A DNA stretch of 64,000 bases from Bradyrhizobium jicamae (lineage in GTDB: Bacteria; Pseudomonadota; Alphaproteobacteria; Rhizobiales; Xanthobacteraceae). The DNA lies in assembly GCF_001440395.1 (NCBI RefSeq), contig NZ_LLXZ01000004.1:58552-122551 (forward strand). The letters run 5' to 3'. Shown here in pieces: positions 1 to 9,203 of the stretch (the first letter of the stretch is position 1; every line of letters begins with the position of its first letter). The position numbers and the translations under genes are program-made. A model generated the notes under the pieces. It was given only the letters and a program-made list of their open reading frames with translations. It was not told the DNA's origin and did not search any database.

Positions 1-1293
1 GTGGCCGGCGAGCGCAAAGCACAGGGCGGCGAATGCGGCGCCGAGGGTCTGTCCGGTCAGGCGTGCGGTGGCGACGATGCCGCTGGCGCTGCCACTGCGA
101 TGCGGCGGCGCGCTCGACATCAGCGCCCGCAAATTCGGCGTTTGAAAAAAACCGAAGCCGATGCCGCAGATCACCGTGCGCCAGACGATGTTGGCAATGC
201 CGGGGTCCGGCGGCAGCGTCGCCAGCAGCGCCATGCCGATGCCGAGCAGCACCAGCCCGATGCCGCCGAGGATGCCGACCGGATAGCGGTCGGAGAGCCT
301 GCCGCCGATCGGCGCCATGATCGCCACCACCAGCGGCCAGGGCGTCATGAAGAAGCCGGTCTCCACCTGTGAGCGGTGCAGCACGTCCTCGAAGTAGAAG
401 GGCAGCGAGACGAAGGCCAATCCCTGTACCGCAAACGCGCAGACCGAAGTTGCGGCCGACAGCGCGAACATCGGCCGCCGGAACAGGTCGACCGGCAACA
501 TCGGCGCCGGATGGTCCGCATTCCTGCGGGTCAGCAGCCAGCCGAGTATCAAGGCCGCACCCACCTCCAGTCCGACGAGGGCGGGTGGCGCCTGATGCGC
601 GGCGCTGCCGATGCCGATGATGAAGAGCCCGAGGCAGCTTGCGGTCAGCGCCGCGTTGGCAAAATCGAACGCATGTTTTGCGCGCGGCGTTTTCGGCAGG
701 GTCTTCAGGCCGATCCAGATCGCGATCACGCCGAAGGGGATGTTGATCGCAAACAGCCACGGCCATGTTCCGAGCGCAAGGATCGCCGAGGCAATGGTCG
801 GGCCGAACGTGAATGCCGTTCCGACCACCAGCGCATTATGTCCGAAGCCGCGGCCCAGCATGCGGGTCGGGTAGACGAAGCGGACCAGCGCCGCATTCAC
901 GCTCATGATGCCGCTGGCGCCGAGCCCCTGCAGCGCCCGGGCCGCCGTCAGGCTGGGCAGCGACCATGCCAGGGCGCAGCCGAGCGAGGCCAGCGTGAAC
1001 AGGATGAGGCCGCCGATATAGATTCGCTCATGGCCGACGATTTCGCCGAGCGCGCCGAGCGGCAGCAGCGTTGCCACCAGCGCGATCTGGTAGATGTTGA
1101 CCACCCAGACCACGTCGGCCGGGCTGACATGGAGGTCGGCCGCAATCGCAGGAAGCGCCACGTTCGCAATCGCCGTATCCAGCGAAGCCAGCGCCAGCGC
1201 CGTAAAGATCGCCGCGACCGCCCAGCGCCGGAGTTCCGGGGGCAGGCCGTCGATGGGCGCGGCTGATGGCTTTGCGGTTGCATCTGCGGACAT
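1..1293 (-). CDS. MFS transporter, DHA2 (EmrB/QacA-like) family, 3' end outside window
   Basis: Translating the minus strand from the ATG at 1293 gives an unbroken frame to base 1 (about 431 residues) with no stop, so the C-terminus lies outside the window. After a polar N-terminus of about 25 residues come regularly spaced hydrophobic segments. The first, with an ALASLDTAIANVALPAI stretch, is the typical DHA2 helix-1 signature (an acidic residue followed by N-V-A-L-P). A G-R-L-S-D-R loop near residue 330 is the MFS motif A of the second half. The family are 14-helix proton-driven drug or small-molecule exporters of the inner membrane. The substrate cannot be told. It is divergent from the ABC operon starting at 1534. 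Other frames here are open but show no family features. Confidence 0.85.
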   Translation of the reverse strand, partial: MSADATAKPSAAPIDGLPPELRRWAVAAIFTALALASLDTAIANVALPAIAADLHVSPADVVWVVNIYQIALVATLLPLGALGEIVGHERIYIGGLILFTLASLGCALAWSLPSLTAARALQGLGASGIMSVNAALVRFVYPTRMLGRGFGHNALVVGTAFTFGPTIASAILALGTWPWLFAINIPFGVIAIWIGLKTLPKTPRAKHAFDFANAALTASCLGLFIIGIGSAAHQAPPALVGLEVGAALILGWLLTRRNADHPAPMLPVDLFRRPMFALSAATSVCAFAVQGLAFVSLPFYFEDVLHRSQVETGFFMTPWPLVVAIMAPIGGRLSDRYPVGILGGIGLVLLGIGMALLATLPPDPGIANIVWRTVICGIGFGFFQTPNLRALMSSAPPHRSGSASGIVATARLTGQTLGAAFAALCFALAGH

Positions 1294-1533
1294 TCGGTTG
1301 GGCACTCCACGCCTTGGGGGCGGTCGCGCCCAGAGCGGCGTGTACTACGGACGCGGCACAAGCCACAGACACATCGCTGCATGATGCATATGCGAAGGGA
1401 TGGGCGACGTCCGCCGCGCCATATCCGCGCGCCGACTATCGGATACCTTTCCGCCTGCCAAGCGATCGACTAGGCTTGGGCGCAGAGCGACCGCAGTTTT
1501 ATAAAAAGACGGTCACCGGCGAGGGAAGACGCT

Positions 1534-3303
1534 TTGGACGGACTGGCGAGCCGGCGCGGCGAAGTCATGCTTAGCGCGAGTGGGGGCGGGCGTGGGCGCG
1601 TAGGGGCCAGCCTGTGGGTTTCGCTCCTGCTGGCGATCCTCGGCTTCCTCGTCATCTATCCGATCCTGATGCTGCTGCTAGGCGCACTCACCGACACCAA
1701 TCCGGTGGTCGACGGCATCCAGCTCAGTCACCTCTCTGTCACGAACTTCCTCACGGTGCTGGCGAACCCGAATGTCGCCGAGGCGCTCTTCAACACGCTG
1801 ATTGCCTGTGGCGGCGGCACGCTGATCGCGGTCGTGGTCGGATTGCTGTTCTCCTGGATCGTCGTCCGCACCAACACGCCGTTCAAGGGTTTTATCGCGG
1901 CCGCCAGCATTTTGCCGCTGTTCGCGCCGCCGCTGGTTGCGGGCGTGGCTTGGGCCATTCTCGGCTCGCCGAAGACCGGCCTGATCAACACCATGTTCAA
2001 ATGGGTGGGGCTGGACTGGCGCGTCGATTTCTATTCGATGTGGGGACTGGTGTTCGTGTTCGGCATCTACTACGCGCCGTACGTCTACATGTTCACCTCG
2101 TCCGCGCTGCGCAACATGGACCCGAGCCTGGAGGAGGCCGCCGAGATTTCCGGCGCCAGCGCGTTCGCGACGCTGTTCACGGTGACGTTCCCGCTGATCA
2201 TGCCGGCAATCGTTTCGGGCATGCTGCTGTCGTTCATCGTCATGCTCGGCATCTATGGCATTCCCGCGGTGCTGGGTGCGCCGACCAACCTTGCCGTGCT
2301 GACCACCTACATCTTCAAGCTCACCAACTGGTCGCCGCCGCTCTACAACACCGCCGCGGCGGTTGCGATCATCCTGATGGTTGTAACCGGCCTGCTCGTA
2401 TTCCTGCAGCACAAGGTGCTGAGCGGCCGCAGCTACACGACGGTCGCCGGCAAGGCGTTCCGGCCGCGCAGCCTCGATCTCGGGCGCTGGCGCTGGTTCA
2501 CCTTCGGTCTCGGCATCGTCTATCTCCTGGTCGTGGTGGTGCTGCCGTTGCTCGCGCTTATCGTCGCGGCATTTCGAAAATTCATGTTCATCCGCGACAT
2601 CAGCAGCCTGTTCGACGCCAGGCAGTATTCCCTGGTGCATTTTCACAGCATCTTCGACAATCCGCTGACCATGCGCTCGATCTATAACTCGGTCGAGGTC
2701 GGCATCATCACCGCGGTGGTTGGCGGCGCGCTTGCTTTTGCGATCGGCTACACCATCCACCGCACCCAGGTGATGGGTCGCCGCTGGATCGACGTGATCT
2801 CGACCCTGCCGGTGGCGATCCCTGGCCTCGTGGTCGGCGTCGCCTATCTTTGGGCATGGATCGGCATTCCCGGCGGGCTCTACGGCACCATCTGGATTCT
2901 GGCGCTGGCGTTCATCGCGCGCTTCATGCCCGATACGGTCAAGTCGCTGTCGACCTCGTTCCTGCAAATCCACCGCGAGCTCGAGGAAGCGGCCTGGGTC
3001 TGCGGCAAGGGCGTGCTCGGCACCATCAGGACGATCGTGCTGCCGCTGGCGCGGCCGGGCGTGATGGCGTCGATGACACTGCTGTTCGTGCTTGCGATCC
3101 GCGAACTCGGCTCGTCGCTGTTCCTCTACACCAGCAACACCATGGTGATGTCGGTGCTGCTGCTCGACTACTACGAGGGCGGGAACCTCGGGAAGACCGC
3201 GGCATTCAGCCTGGTGCAGACCGTTCTGCTCGGCGTGCTCATCGGCGGCGCCAACTATTTGTCGCGCGGTGCGGCGCAAGGCAGCGTCGCGCGGACCGGA
3301 TAA
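1534..3303 (+). CDS. ABC transporter permease, fused two-domain (FbpB/iron-type)
   Basis: Inner-membrane permease of 589 residues containing two BPD_transp_1 domains in one chain, about 12 transmembrane segments. Each half carries an EAA loop that contacts the ATPase: EEAAEISGASAF near residue 199 and EEAAWVCGKGVLG near residue 484. This duplicated form is typical of Fe3+ (FbpB/SfuB) and some putrescine or phosphonate importers. The TTG start at 1534 is chosen because GAGGGAAG lies 6 bases upstream; an ATG at 1567 is the alternative. It is followed after 25 bases by the binding protein and then the ATPase, giving a complete importer in the unusual order permease, binding protein, ATPase. Iron specificity is inferred from the architecture only. 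Confidence 0.87.
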   Translation: MDGLASRRGEVMLSASGGGRGRVGASLWVSLLLAILGFLVIYPILMLLLGALTDTNPVVDGIQLSHLSVTNFLTVLANPNVAEALFNTLIACGGGTLIAVVVGLLFSWIVVRTNTPFKGFIAAASILPLFAPPLVAGVAWAILGSPKTGLINTMFKWVGLDWRVDFYSMWGLVFVFGIYYAPYVYMFTSSALRNMDPSLEEAAEISGASAFATLFTVTFPLIMPAIVSGMLLSFIVMLGIYGIPAVLGAPTNLAVLTTYIFKLTNWSPPLYNTAAAVAIILMVVTGLLVFLQHKVLSGRSYTTVAGKAFRPRSLDLGRWRWFTFGLGIVYLLVVVVLPLLALIVAAFRKFMFIRDISSLFDARQYSLVHFHSIFDNPLTMRSIYNSVEVGIITAVVGGALAFAIGYTIHRTQVMGRRWIDVISTLPVAIPGLVVGVAYLWAWIGIPGGLYGTIWILALAFIARFMPDTVKSLSTSFLQIHRELEEAAWVCGKGVLGTIRTIVLPLARPGVMASMTLLFVLAIRELGSSLFLYTSNTMVMSVLLLDYYEGGNLGKTAAFSLVQTVLLGVLIGGANYLSRGAAQGSVARTG

Positions 3304-3328
3304 CAAAAGCGAAGGGAGGAATTTGGTT

Positions 3329-4363
3329 ATGACTATGACTGGAAGGATCCTCACCAACATCGTTGCCGCCGCCGGCTTCGCCGGTCTCGGACTCATAGGA
3401 GGCGTGCAGGCGCAGGAATTCGGCTCGCCCGAATTGATCGCGGCGGCGAAGGCCGAAGGCAAGCTGGTGTTCTACACCGCGAATTTCGCCGAGGTCGAAC
3501 AGCAGGTCATCAAGGCCTTCAACAAGCGCTTCCCCGAGATTAAGGTCGAGATGGTGCGCGCGCCCGGCGGCCAGTTGATCACGCGTGTGAAGACCGAGGC
3601 CGCGGCCGGCAAGCTGATCGCCGACGTGGTCGATCATTCCGACCGGGCGCTGATGCAGCCGATGGCCGACATGTTCCAGCCCTATGCGCCGCCGAACGCG
3701 GCCGACTACAATCCCGACGCGCAGATCGCGCCGCAGCTGTGGCCGCGCGCCACGCTGGTATGGTCGATCGCCTACAATACCGAGCTGGTCAAGAACCCGC
3801 CCAAGACCTGGATGGACCTCACCAAGCCCGAATACAACAAGCTGACCGGGCAGGTGATCGCCCCGTCAGGCGGCACCACATGGACCCGGGTGATGTTCGA
3901 GCGCCAGGTGCTCGGCGAGGATTACTGGGCCAAGCAGGCCGCGACCCGTCCGGTGCTGTATCCATCGGGCGCGCCGATGTCGGATTCGCTGGTGCGCGGC
4001 GAAATCGCCATGGGACCGTTGCTCTACAACGCGATCTATCCGAAGCAGAAGGACGGCGCGCCGATCCAGATCTTCTTCCCGCCCGAGGGCGCACCGGTCA
4101 ATCCCTACGCCACCGGCATTCCGAAGACCGCCGCGCATCCCAATGCCGCAAAACTGTTTCTCAACTGGTGCCTGTCGAAAGAGGGCCAGACCTTCATGAT
4201 CAAGGAGCTCGGCAATCTCACTTCCTTGAAGGTGCCGCCGGCCTATCCGGAAGGCTTCGATCCCAAGGTGGTCAAGGTCTGGTTCCCCAAGTTCGACGAG
4301 TATGTGAAGTTGCACACGGCCTGGGTCGCCGAGTGGAACAAGACCTACGGCTACGCGCAATGA
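3329..4363 (+). CDS. ABC transporter substrate-binding protein, iron/extracellular type
   Basis: Periplasmic binding protein of 344 residues. The ATG at 3329 follows GGGAGGA at 3314-3320; the open frame continues upstream but without a start supported in this way. A Sec signal peptide ends near residue 27 (G-V-Q-A-Q before EFGSPEL). The body starts with the E-G-K-L-V-F-Y-T pattern of Fe3+-type binding proteins (FbpA/AfuA, SBP_bac_6/8 group) and contains the W-S-I-A-Y-N-T core typical of that group. It sits between the fused permease and the ATPase, so it should deliver ligand to that importer. The ligand could be ferric iron, a polyamine or a phosphonate; the sequence alone does not decide. 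Confidence 0.86.
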   Translation: MTMTGRILTNIVAAAGFAGLGLIGGVQAQEFGSPELIAAAKAEGKLVFYTANFAEVEQQVIKAFNKRFPEIKVEMVRAPGGQLITRVKTEAAAGKLIADVVDHSDRALMQPMADMFQPYAPPNAADYNPDAQIAPQLWPRATLVWSIAYNTELVKNPPKTWMDLTKPEYNKLTGQVIAPSGGTTWTRVMFERQVLGEDYWAKQAATRPVLYPSGAPMSDSLVRGEIAMGPLLYNAIYPKQKDGAPIQIFFPPEGAPVNPYATGIPKTAAHPNAAKLFLNWCLSKEGQTFMIKELGNLTSLKVPPAYPEGFDPKVVKVWFPKFDEYVKLHTAWVAEWNKTYGYAQ

Positions 4364-4391
4364 TCGTCACAGCATTGGAATTGTCGGACCG

Positions 4392-5495
4392 ATGACGGCG
4401 ACCCTCGAAGTTACCGACCTGCGCAAGCAGTTTGCGATTGGCCGGCCGGCGATCGACGGCGTCAGTTTCGGCGTGCCGGCCGGCGAGATCGTAGTACTGC
4501 TCGGCCCCTCCGGCTGCGGCAAGACCACGACGCTGCGCTGCGTCGCCGGGCTGGAGCATCCGACATCGGGTGAGATCAGCATTGCCGGCAAGGTCGTCTC
4601 GTCACCCGAACGCGGCATTCTGGTGCCGCCGCGGTTACGCGATCTCGGGATGGTGTTCCAGTCCTACGCGGTGTGGCCGCATATGACGGTGCGGCAGAAC
4701 GTGGTCTATCCGCTCAAGCACCGCAAACTCTCTCGCGCGGACGCCCGCCGCAAGGTCGACGAGGCGCTCGAACTGGTCGGCCTGTCGGAATATGCCGAGC
4801 GGCCGGTGGTCGCATTGTCAGGCGGCCAGATGCAGCGCGTGGCGCTCGCGCGCAGCATCGTCTACCGGCCGCAACTGCTGCTGCTCGACGAGCCCTTGTC
4901 GAACCTCGATGCAAAGCTGCGCCTTCGGCTGCGTGATGACCTTCGCGTCATCCTCAAGCAAACCGGCATGACGGCGCTGTACGTCACCCATGACCAGGCT
5001 GAGGCGGTGGTGCTGGGCGACCGCATCGGCGTGATGCGCGACGGCAGGCTGTTGCAGATGGATACGCCTGACGCGATCTATAACCGTCCGGCGGATCTGT
5101 TCGTCGCCAACTTCACCGGCGCGACCAACGAACTCGCCGGCACGCTGGTGTCGCGCAACGGCCAATTCGGCACGGTCGATTTCGGCGAGGGACGGCGCGG
5201 CGAGGTGGCCCTGCTGCATCCGCTCGGCCCGGACGAAAAGGTACGCATCGCGCTGCGGCCGGAAAACATCACCATCGGCCCGCACAACGGCGCCAACATC
5301 TTTTCCGCCCGCGTGCTCGACCGCCGCTATCAGGGCACGCAGACGGCTTACGGCATCGAACTGTTCGGCCGGCGGCTGGAGGTGGTCGAACTCGGCACCG
5401 CGGCCCGCCATCAGGTCGGCGTCGAGACCCAGGTCTCGCTGCCGAAGGAGTGTTGCTGGGCTTATCGCGATACGGGGCCGACGGCGTATGAATAG
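4392..5495 (+). CDS. ABC transporter ATP-binding protein (FbpC/PotA-like)
   Basis: ATPase of 367 residues that powers the importer encoded by the two genes before it. Visible motifs: Walker [10 protein letters not shown] at residues 38-46, Q-loop V-F-Q-S-Y-A-V-W-P-H, signature LSGGQMQRVALAR, Walker B LLLLDEP followed by the D-loop SNLD, and H-loop V-T-H-D. A C-terminal region of about 130 residues matches the TOBE regulatory domain of the FbpC/PotA/UgpC group. It starts 28 bases after the binding protein. It ends 5 bases before the convergent ATPase gene on the minus strand, and no terminator is visible between the two. Confidence 0.9.
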   Translation: MTATLEVTDLRKQFAIGRPAIDGVSFGVPAGEIVVLLGPSGCGKTTTLRCVAGLEHPTSGEISIAGKVVSSPERGILVPPRLRDLGMVFQSYAVWPHMTVRQNVVYPLKHRKLSRADARRKVDEALELVGLSEYAERPVVALSGGQMQRVALARSIVYRPQLLLLDEPLSNLDAKLRLRLRDDLRVILKQTGMTALYVTHDQAEAVVLGDRIGVMRDGRLLQMDTPDAIYNRPADLFVANFTGATNELAGTLVSRNGQFGTVDFGEGRRGEVALLHPLGPDEKVRIALRPENITIGPHNGANIFSARVLDRRYQGTQTAYGIELFGRRLEVVELGTAARHQVGVETQVSLPKECCWAYRDTGPTAYE

Positions 5496-5500
5496 GAGGC

Positions 5501-6280
5501 TCAAGCGCTCGGGCTCAATCCAAGCCTTGCATAGATCCGTCGCGCATAGGCGCCGAATTCATCTGTGGTCTTGATCGGCAGCGCCCGCGGGAACGGCAAC
5601 TCGATCGGGAAATATTCCGCCATCCTTGCCGGGCCAGCGGTGAGCACGGCACAGTGCGAGGCCAGAAATACCGCCTCCTGAATGCTGTGCGTGACAAACA
5701 GGATGGTCTTGCCGCTTTCGCGCCAGATCCGCAGCATTTCGAGGTTCATCTGCTCGCGGGTCAGCGCATCGAGCGCGCCGAACGGCTCGTCCATCAGGAT
5801 CAGTTTTGGGTCGTGGATGAAGGCGCGCGCAATCGCCGTGCGTTGCTGCATGCCGCCGGACAATTGCTGCGGATATTTGTCCTCGTAGCCGGCCAGCCCG
5901 ACCAGGTTAAGCAGGTCGCGGGCGCGGTCCCGCGCGGCTTTCATCGGCAGGCCGACGATTTCGGCCGGCAGCAGCACGTTGTCCAGAATGGTTCGCCATT
6001 TGAGCAGCAGCGCCTGCTGGAACACCATGCCGATGTCGCGCGCCGGATCGAACGGTGTTCTCGAATTGCCGATCTTGATGGTGCCGCCGTCGGCATCATG
6101 CAATCCGGCCAAAATCTTCAGCACGGTAGTCTTGCCGCAGCCCGAGGGACCGACCAGTGACACCAACTCGCCCTCGTTCACGTCCATGGTGACGTCGGAG
6201 ACGGCGAGGAACTCCGCGCCCTTGGACCGATAGACCTTGCGGACGTTCTGCAGGCTGATGAAGGGCTCGTCCAGCGTCAT
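5501..6280 (-). CDS. ABC transporter ATP-binding protein (SsuB/TauB/ThiZ-like)
   Basis: ATPase of about 259 residues of the nitrate/sulfonate/taurine/pyrimidine-precursor importer class. It has Walker [10 protein letters not shown], signature [14 protein letters not shown], Walker [13 protein letters not shown] and H-loop V-T-H-S, which are standard for the class. The ATG at 6280 overlaps the stop of the upstream gene as ATGA, suggesting translational coupling; an in-frame ATG at 6289 would add three residues. It is the last gene of the minus-strand operon that begins with the permease at 9974. The matching binding protein is encoded across the regulator, at 10806. Confidence 0.88.
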   Translation of the reverse strand: MTLDEPFISLQNVRKVYRSKGAEFLAVSDVTMDVNEGELVSLVGPSGCGKTTVLKILAGLHDADGGTIKIGNSRTPFDPARDIGMVFQQALLLKWRTILDNVLLPAEIVGLPMKAARDRARDLLNLVGLAGYEDKYPQQLSGGMQQRTAIARAFIHDPKLILMDEPFGALDALTREQMNLEMLRIWRESGKTILFVTHSIQEAVFLASHCAVLTAGPARMAEYFPIELPFPRALPIKTTDEFGAYARRIYARLGLSPSA

Positions 6281-7332
6281 GCCAGCCATTTCTGCAAGTT
6301 CGCCTTCACGAAGACGTCGTCGGAGAGATCTGCATGCTCGCGACAGACGCGATCAATCTCCTGCATCTGGCCGGGGCTGAGGCCCTCGGCAGGATCGAGA
6401 CACCACAGGCCCTGCATCAACCCCTGCCGGCGCAGGATTTCATGGCAACCGGCGATGCAGCCGTGAAAATTGTTGGCGACGTCGAAGAAGGCGCTGTTGC
6501 AATCGGTGACGCGGGCGTCCAGCGCCAGCAAATCGGCCGGCACGGTGTCCTTGCCGCGCGCGGCCTTGCACATCTCGAACTGCAAGATCGCGCTCGCGGT
6601 CCAGACCGACCAGTGCCCGAGCAGGCCGCCTTTGAAGTACGCTCGCGTGGTGATGCCCTTGTCGCGCAGGTCGAAAGGCAAAGTGAGGTCCAGCAGGATG
6701 TGGTCGTCATTACCGGTATAGAGCGCGACGCGGTCGAGCGCGCCGGCGGCCGCCACCCCACGCAGCACGTCCAGCGTCCGGTAGCGGTTGAACGGGGCGA
6801 TCTTGATGGCGATGACGTTATCGATGGACGCAAAGCGCCGCCAGAAATCGGCGCTGAGGATGACGCCGCCGACCGCCGGCTGCAGATAGAAGCCGACCAG
6901 CGGGATTTCGCGCGCTACCGCCGCGCAGTGTGCGATGATGTCGTCCTCGGATGCCGATTTCATCGCCGCAAGGCTGAGCAGCCCGGCATGGTAGCCGATG
7001 CCGCGTGCGGTTTGTGCCTCTGCAATGGCCTGCTTTGTTGGGCCGGCCAGACCCGCGACCATCGCGACCGGGCGCCGGGTCCATGAAGCGGCGGTCTCCG
7101 CCGCCAGTTCCAGCACCGGCCGGTACATCCCAACGTCGCGGATCGCGAATTGTGTGGTGTGGACGCCGACCGCGAGTCCTCCAGCACCGGCATCGAGGTA
7201 GTAACGCGTCAGCGCGCGCTGGTGCCTGATATCGAGCGCGCGGTTGGCATCGAGCGCGAGCGGATGCGCCGGGAGCACGGTGCCGTCGGCGATCAGCTTG
7301 CGAACTTCGGCCTTGATCTCGCTGTGGTGCAT
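6277..7332 (-). CDS. Dihydrodipicolinate synthase (DapA)-family lyase
   Basis: Protein of 351 residues with the TIM-barrel pattern of the DHDPS/N-acetylneuraminate lyase family. The Schiff-base lysine is in the V-I-A-I-K-I-A segment, the catalytic tyrosine probably in G-F-Y-L-Q-P, and a Y-F-K-G-G-L-L segment follows. At 351 residues it is longer than true DapA (about 290), and it lies in an importer operon rather than with lysine genes. An aldol or hydro-lyase acting on an imported keto acid or sugar acid is more likely than lysine synthesis. Start ATG at 7332 with AGGAAG upstream. The next gene starts within its stop codon. The exact reaction is unknown. Confidence 0.82.
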   Translation of the reverse strand: MHHSEIKAEVRKLIADGTVLPAHPLALDANRALDIRHQRALTRYYLDAGAGGLAVGVHTTQFAIRDVGMYRPVLELAAETAASWTRRPVAMVAGLAGPTKQAIAEAQTARGIGYHAGLLSLAAMKSASEDDIIAHCAAVAREIPLVGFYLQPAVGGVILSADFWRRFASIDNVIAIKIAPFNRYRTLDVLRGVAAAGALDRVALYTGNDDHILLDLTLPFDLRDKGITTRAYFKGGLLGHWSVWTASAILQFEMCKAARGKDTVPADLLALDARVTDCNSAFFDVANNFHGCIAGCHEILRRQGLMQGLWCLDPAEGLSPGQMQEIDRVCREHADLSDDVFVKANLQKWLA

Positions 7333-7343
7333 GACGGCACTTC

Positions 7344-8168
7344 CTATCCAAATTCCGGCCCGGCGACGGCGAACGGCAGTTGCGCGGGTGGCGCGGTGGA
7401 ACGGCCAAAGCGCATGCGCTGAAACGGCCGCTCGATGTTCCAGCCCGACTGAACAAGCCCGTTGAGAAACGCTTCCTGGGAATGGACGGCATCGATCAGA
7501 AAGGCACCGGTATCGGAGCCGACGATGGCGTCCACCAGCGACAGCGCCTGGTCGGTTCGATCGGCCAGCAATGGCCCGATCTGTCGCGCGGCACGCCCAT
7601 CGCGGACGAGGGCGATGGCCCGATCGTCCGACACGATGCGCGAACCCGGTCGCGCAGAAAATTCCGACAGCAATGTGCTGCGGTCAAAGCCCATGGCGCT
7701 GCTGTCGCGCGTCGCCAGGGCGTCGAGGCTGCCGGCCGCCAGTGGCCGCGTCGCTGCGGCGCACTCCGGCTTTTCCAGCCGCAGCCGCCGTAATTGCAGC
7801 GTCGGCGTGAAGCCGAGCGGACCATAGACGGTAGCGCCTGCAGGCGTCGCGTCCAGCCAGGCGGTCAGGCGGCGCCGCGCCGCGGCACCGAGGCAGGCAT
7901 CGACTAGCTTTGTCGCAATGCCCCGGCGGCGAAAGTCTGCGGCCACCAGCACCATGCTGATCCAGGCATTGCCGGCGGAGTAGGGCAGCAGCGCCGCTGT
8001 CGCCACCAGCCTCGCGCCGTCCCGCACGCCGAATACGACGCCCTTGCTCAGAAAAAAGCGCCAGTCGGCCTCGTTCTGGTTCCAGCCCGCTTCGGTTGAC
8101 AGCACCAGCCCGGCCTGCGCGTCGCCGACGTCGAGCTCGACGATGTCGATCGGCTCAATAGCGGCCAT
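7344..8168 (-). CDS. GNAT family N-acetyltransferase
   Basis: Protein of 274 residues. The N-terminal half is a GNAT fold: motif A reads V-L-V-A-A-D-F-R-R-R-G-I-A-T, the acetyl-CoA pyrophosphate-binding loop of the R/Q-x-x-G-x-G/A type. A Y-G-P-L-G-F-T-P strand follows, typical of the last GNAT strands. The C-terminal about 130 residues resemble the extra domain of two-domain GNATs. It overlaps the preceding epimerase-like gene by 14 bases and is followed after 11 bases by the DapA-like gene, so it is a genuine operon member. The substrate is probably the imported compound or a product of it (inference). Confidence 0.85.
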   Translation of the reverse strand: MAAIEPIDIVELDVGDAQAGLVLSTEAGWNQNEADWRFFLSKGVVFGVRDGARLVATAALLPYSAGNAWISMVLVAADFRRRGIATKLVDACLGAAARRRLTAWLDATPAGATVYGPLGFTPTLQLRRLRLEKPECAAATRPLAAGSLDALATRDSSAMGFDRSTLLSEFSARPGSRIVSDDRAIALVRDGRAARQIGPLLADRTDQALSLVDAIVGSDTGAFLIDAVHSQEAFLNGLVQSGWNIERPFQRMRFGRSTAPPAQLPFAVAGPEFG

Positions 8169-9192
8169 CGCGCACCTCGTATCTGGTGGGCTTGCCGAGG
8201 CTCGGCATCGATCGCGATACCCAGTCGGCGGTCCAACTGATCAATTGCTCGGTATCGACGATCGGCAGGCCGAACAGTTTTACCGCCTGCGATGTGTCGG
8301 TGAGCCACGCCGTCGGCTCCTCCGTGCCGGTGATGACCGGGGCGCGGCCAAAACGCTGGCCGAATTTCGCGGCAAGATCGCGCACGGCCAGGATCTCATG
8401 GCCGCTGACATTGATCGGCGAGGTTGGCGTGTCGCAATGCGCCAGACATCGTAGCGCCTGCGAAGATGCGTCGCCCTGCCAGATGAAATTGACATGGCCG
8501 AGGCTGACGTCGATCGGCTTGCCGTGCAGTACCTTGCTTGCGATGTCGTGCAGGACGCCGTAGCGCATGTCGATCGCGTAATTGAGCCGGAACAGCCGTC
8601 CGGGCGTTGAATATTTCCGCGAGAAATATTCGAACATGCGCTCGCGCCCGACGCAGGATTGCGCGTACTCGCCGGGTGGGTTGGGCGCCATGTCCTCGGG
8701 CGAGCCCTTGCCGTTGACCGGCACGAATGGATAGACGCAGCCGGTCGAGAACGCGACGATGCGCGAGCCTGCGAACGCCTGCGCGACAAGGGCAGGGACG
8801 TGCGAGTTCATCGCCCAGGTCAGCGAGAGATCGCCCTCGGCGCCGAACTTGCGGCCGGCCATGAACACGATGTTCGGGGCTTTCGGCAGCGCCTTGATCG
8901 CGGCTTCGTCGAGCAGGTCGCAATTGATGGTCTCGACGCCACGGGCCGCCAGCCAGTCTTTCACGGCCGGATCGCTGAAGCGGGCGACACCGATCACGCG
9001 GCGGTCCGGCACGGCCGCTTTCGCAAGACCGGCCAGCGTCGGACCCATCTTGCCGGCGACACCCAGAATCATGATGTCGCCGTCGACCTTGCGGAGATCG
9101 TCGATCAGCGCCGGGCTCGGACGGCACAGCAGCTCGTCGAGCGCTGCGATATCGGCAATCGTCTGGGGCAGGGTGTCGCGCGTTAGAAGCAT
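8155..9192 (-). CDS. NAD-dependent epimerase/dehydratase-like (extended SDR) protein
   Basis: Protein of 345 residues. A Rossmann glycine motif of the G-x-x-G-x-x-G form (G-V-A-G-K-M-G) follows an unusual N-terminal extension of about 40 residues. An STGCVY segment matches the active-site Ser/Thr region of extended SDRs. At the expected YxxxK site the sequence is Y-A-Q-S-C, so the catalytic lysine is replaced by cysteine; an arginine sits four residues later. The enzyme may therefore use altered chemistry or be a binding protein. It starts 11 bases after the permease stop, with GGGAAG before the ATG, and overlaps the GNAT gene. Confidence 0.83.
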   Translation of the reverse strand: MLLTRDTLPQTIADIAALDELLCRPSPALIDDLRKVDGDIMILGVAGKMGPTLAGLAKAAVPDRRVIGVARFSDPAVKDWLAARGVETINCDLLDEAAIKALPKAPNIVFMAGRKFGAEGDLSLTWAMNSHVPALVAQAFAGSRIVAFSTGCVYPFVPVNGKGSPEDMAPNPPGEYAQSCVGRERMFEYFSRKYSTPGRLFRLNYAIDMRYGVLHDIASKVLHGKPIDVSLGHVNFIWQGDASSQALRCLAHCDTPTSPINVSGHEILAVRDLAAKFGQRFGRAPVITGTEEPTAWLTDTSQAVKLFGLPIVDTEQLISWTADWVSRSMPSLGKPTRYEVRDGRY

Positions 9193-9203
9193 GTTTCTTC
9201 CCG

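Noticed and set aside
1294..1533. Possible regulatory RNA or operator between the MFS gene and the iron-type ABC operon
   Set aside because: A small GCATGATGCATATGC palindrome-like stretch near 1379-1393 is too weak and unplaced relative to any promoter to be called.
1678..3462. Very long open frame (594 codons) on the minus strand opposite the fused permease
   Set aside because: Its translation is a run of D, R, Q, H and A without hydrophobic core or family pattern. It is the antisense shadow of a GC-rich gene, and the plus strand has clear permease helices and EAA loops.
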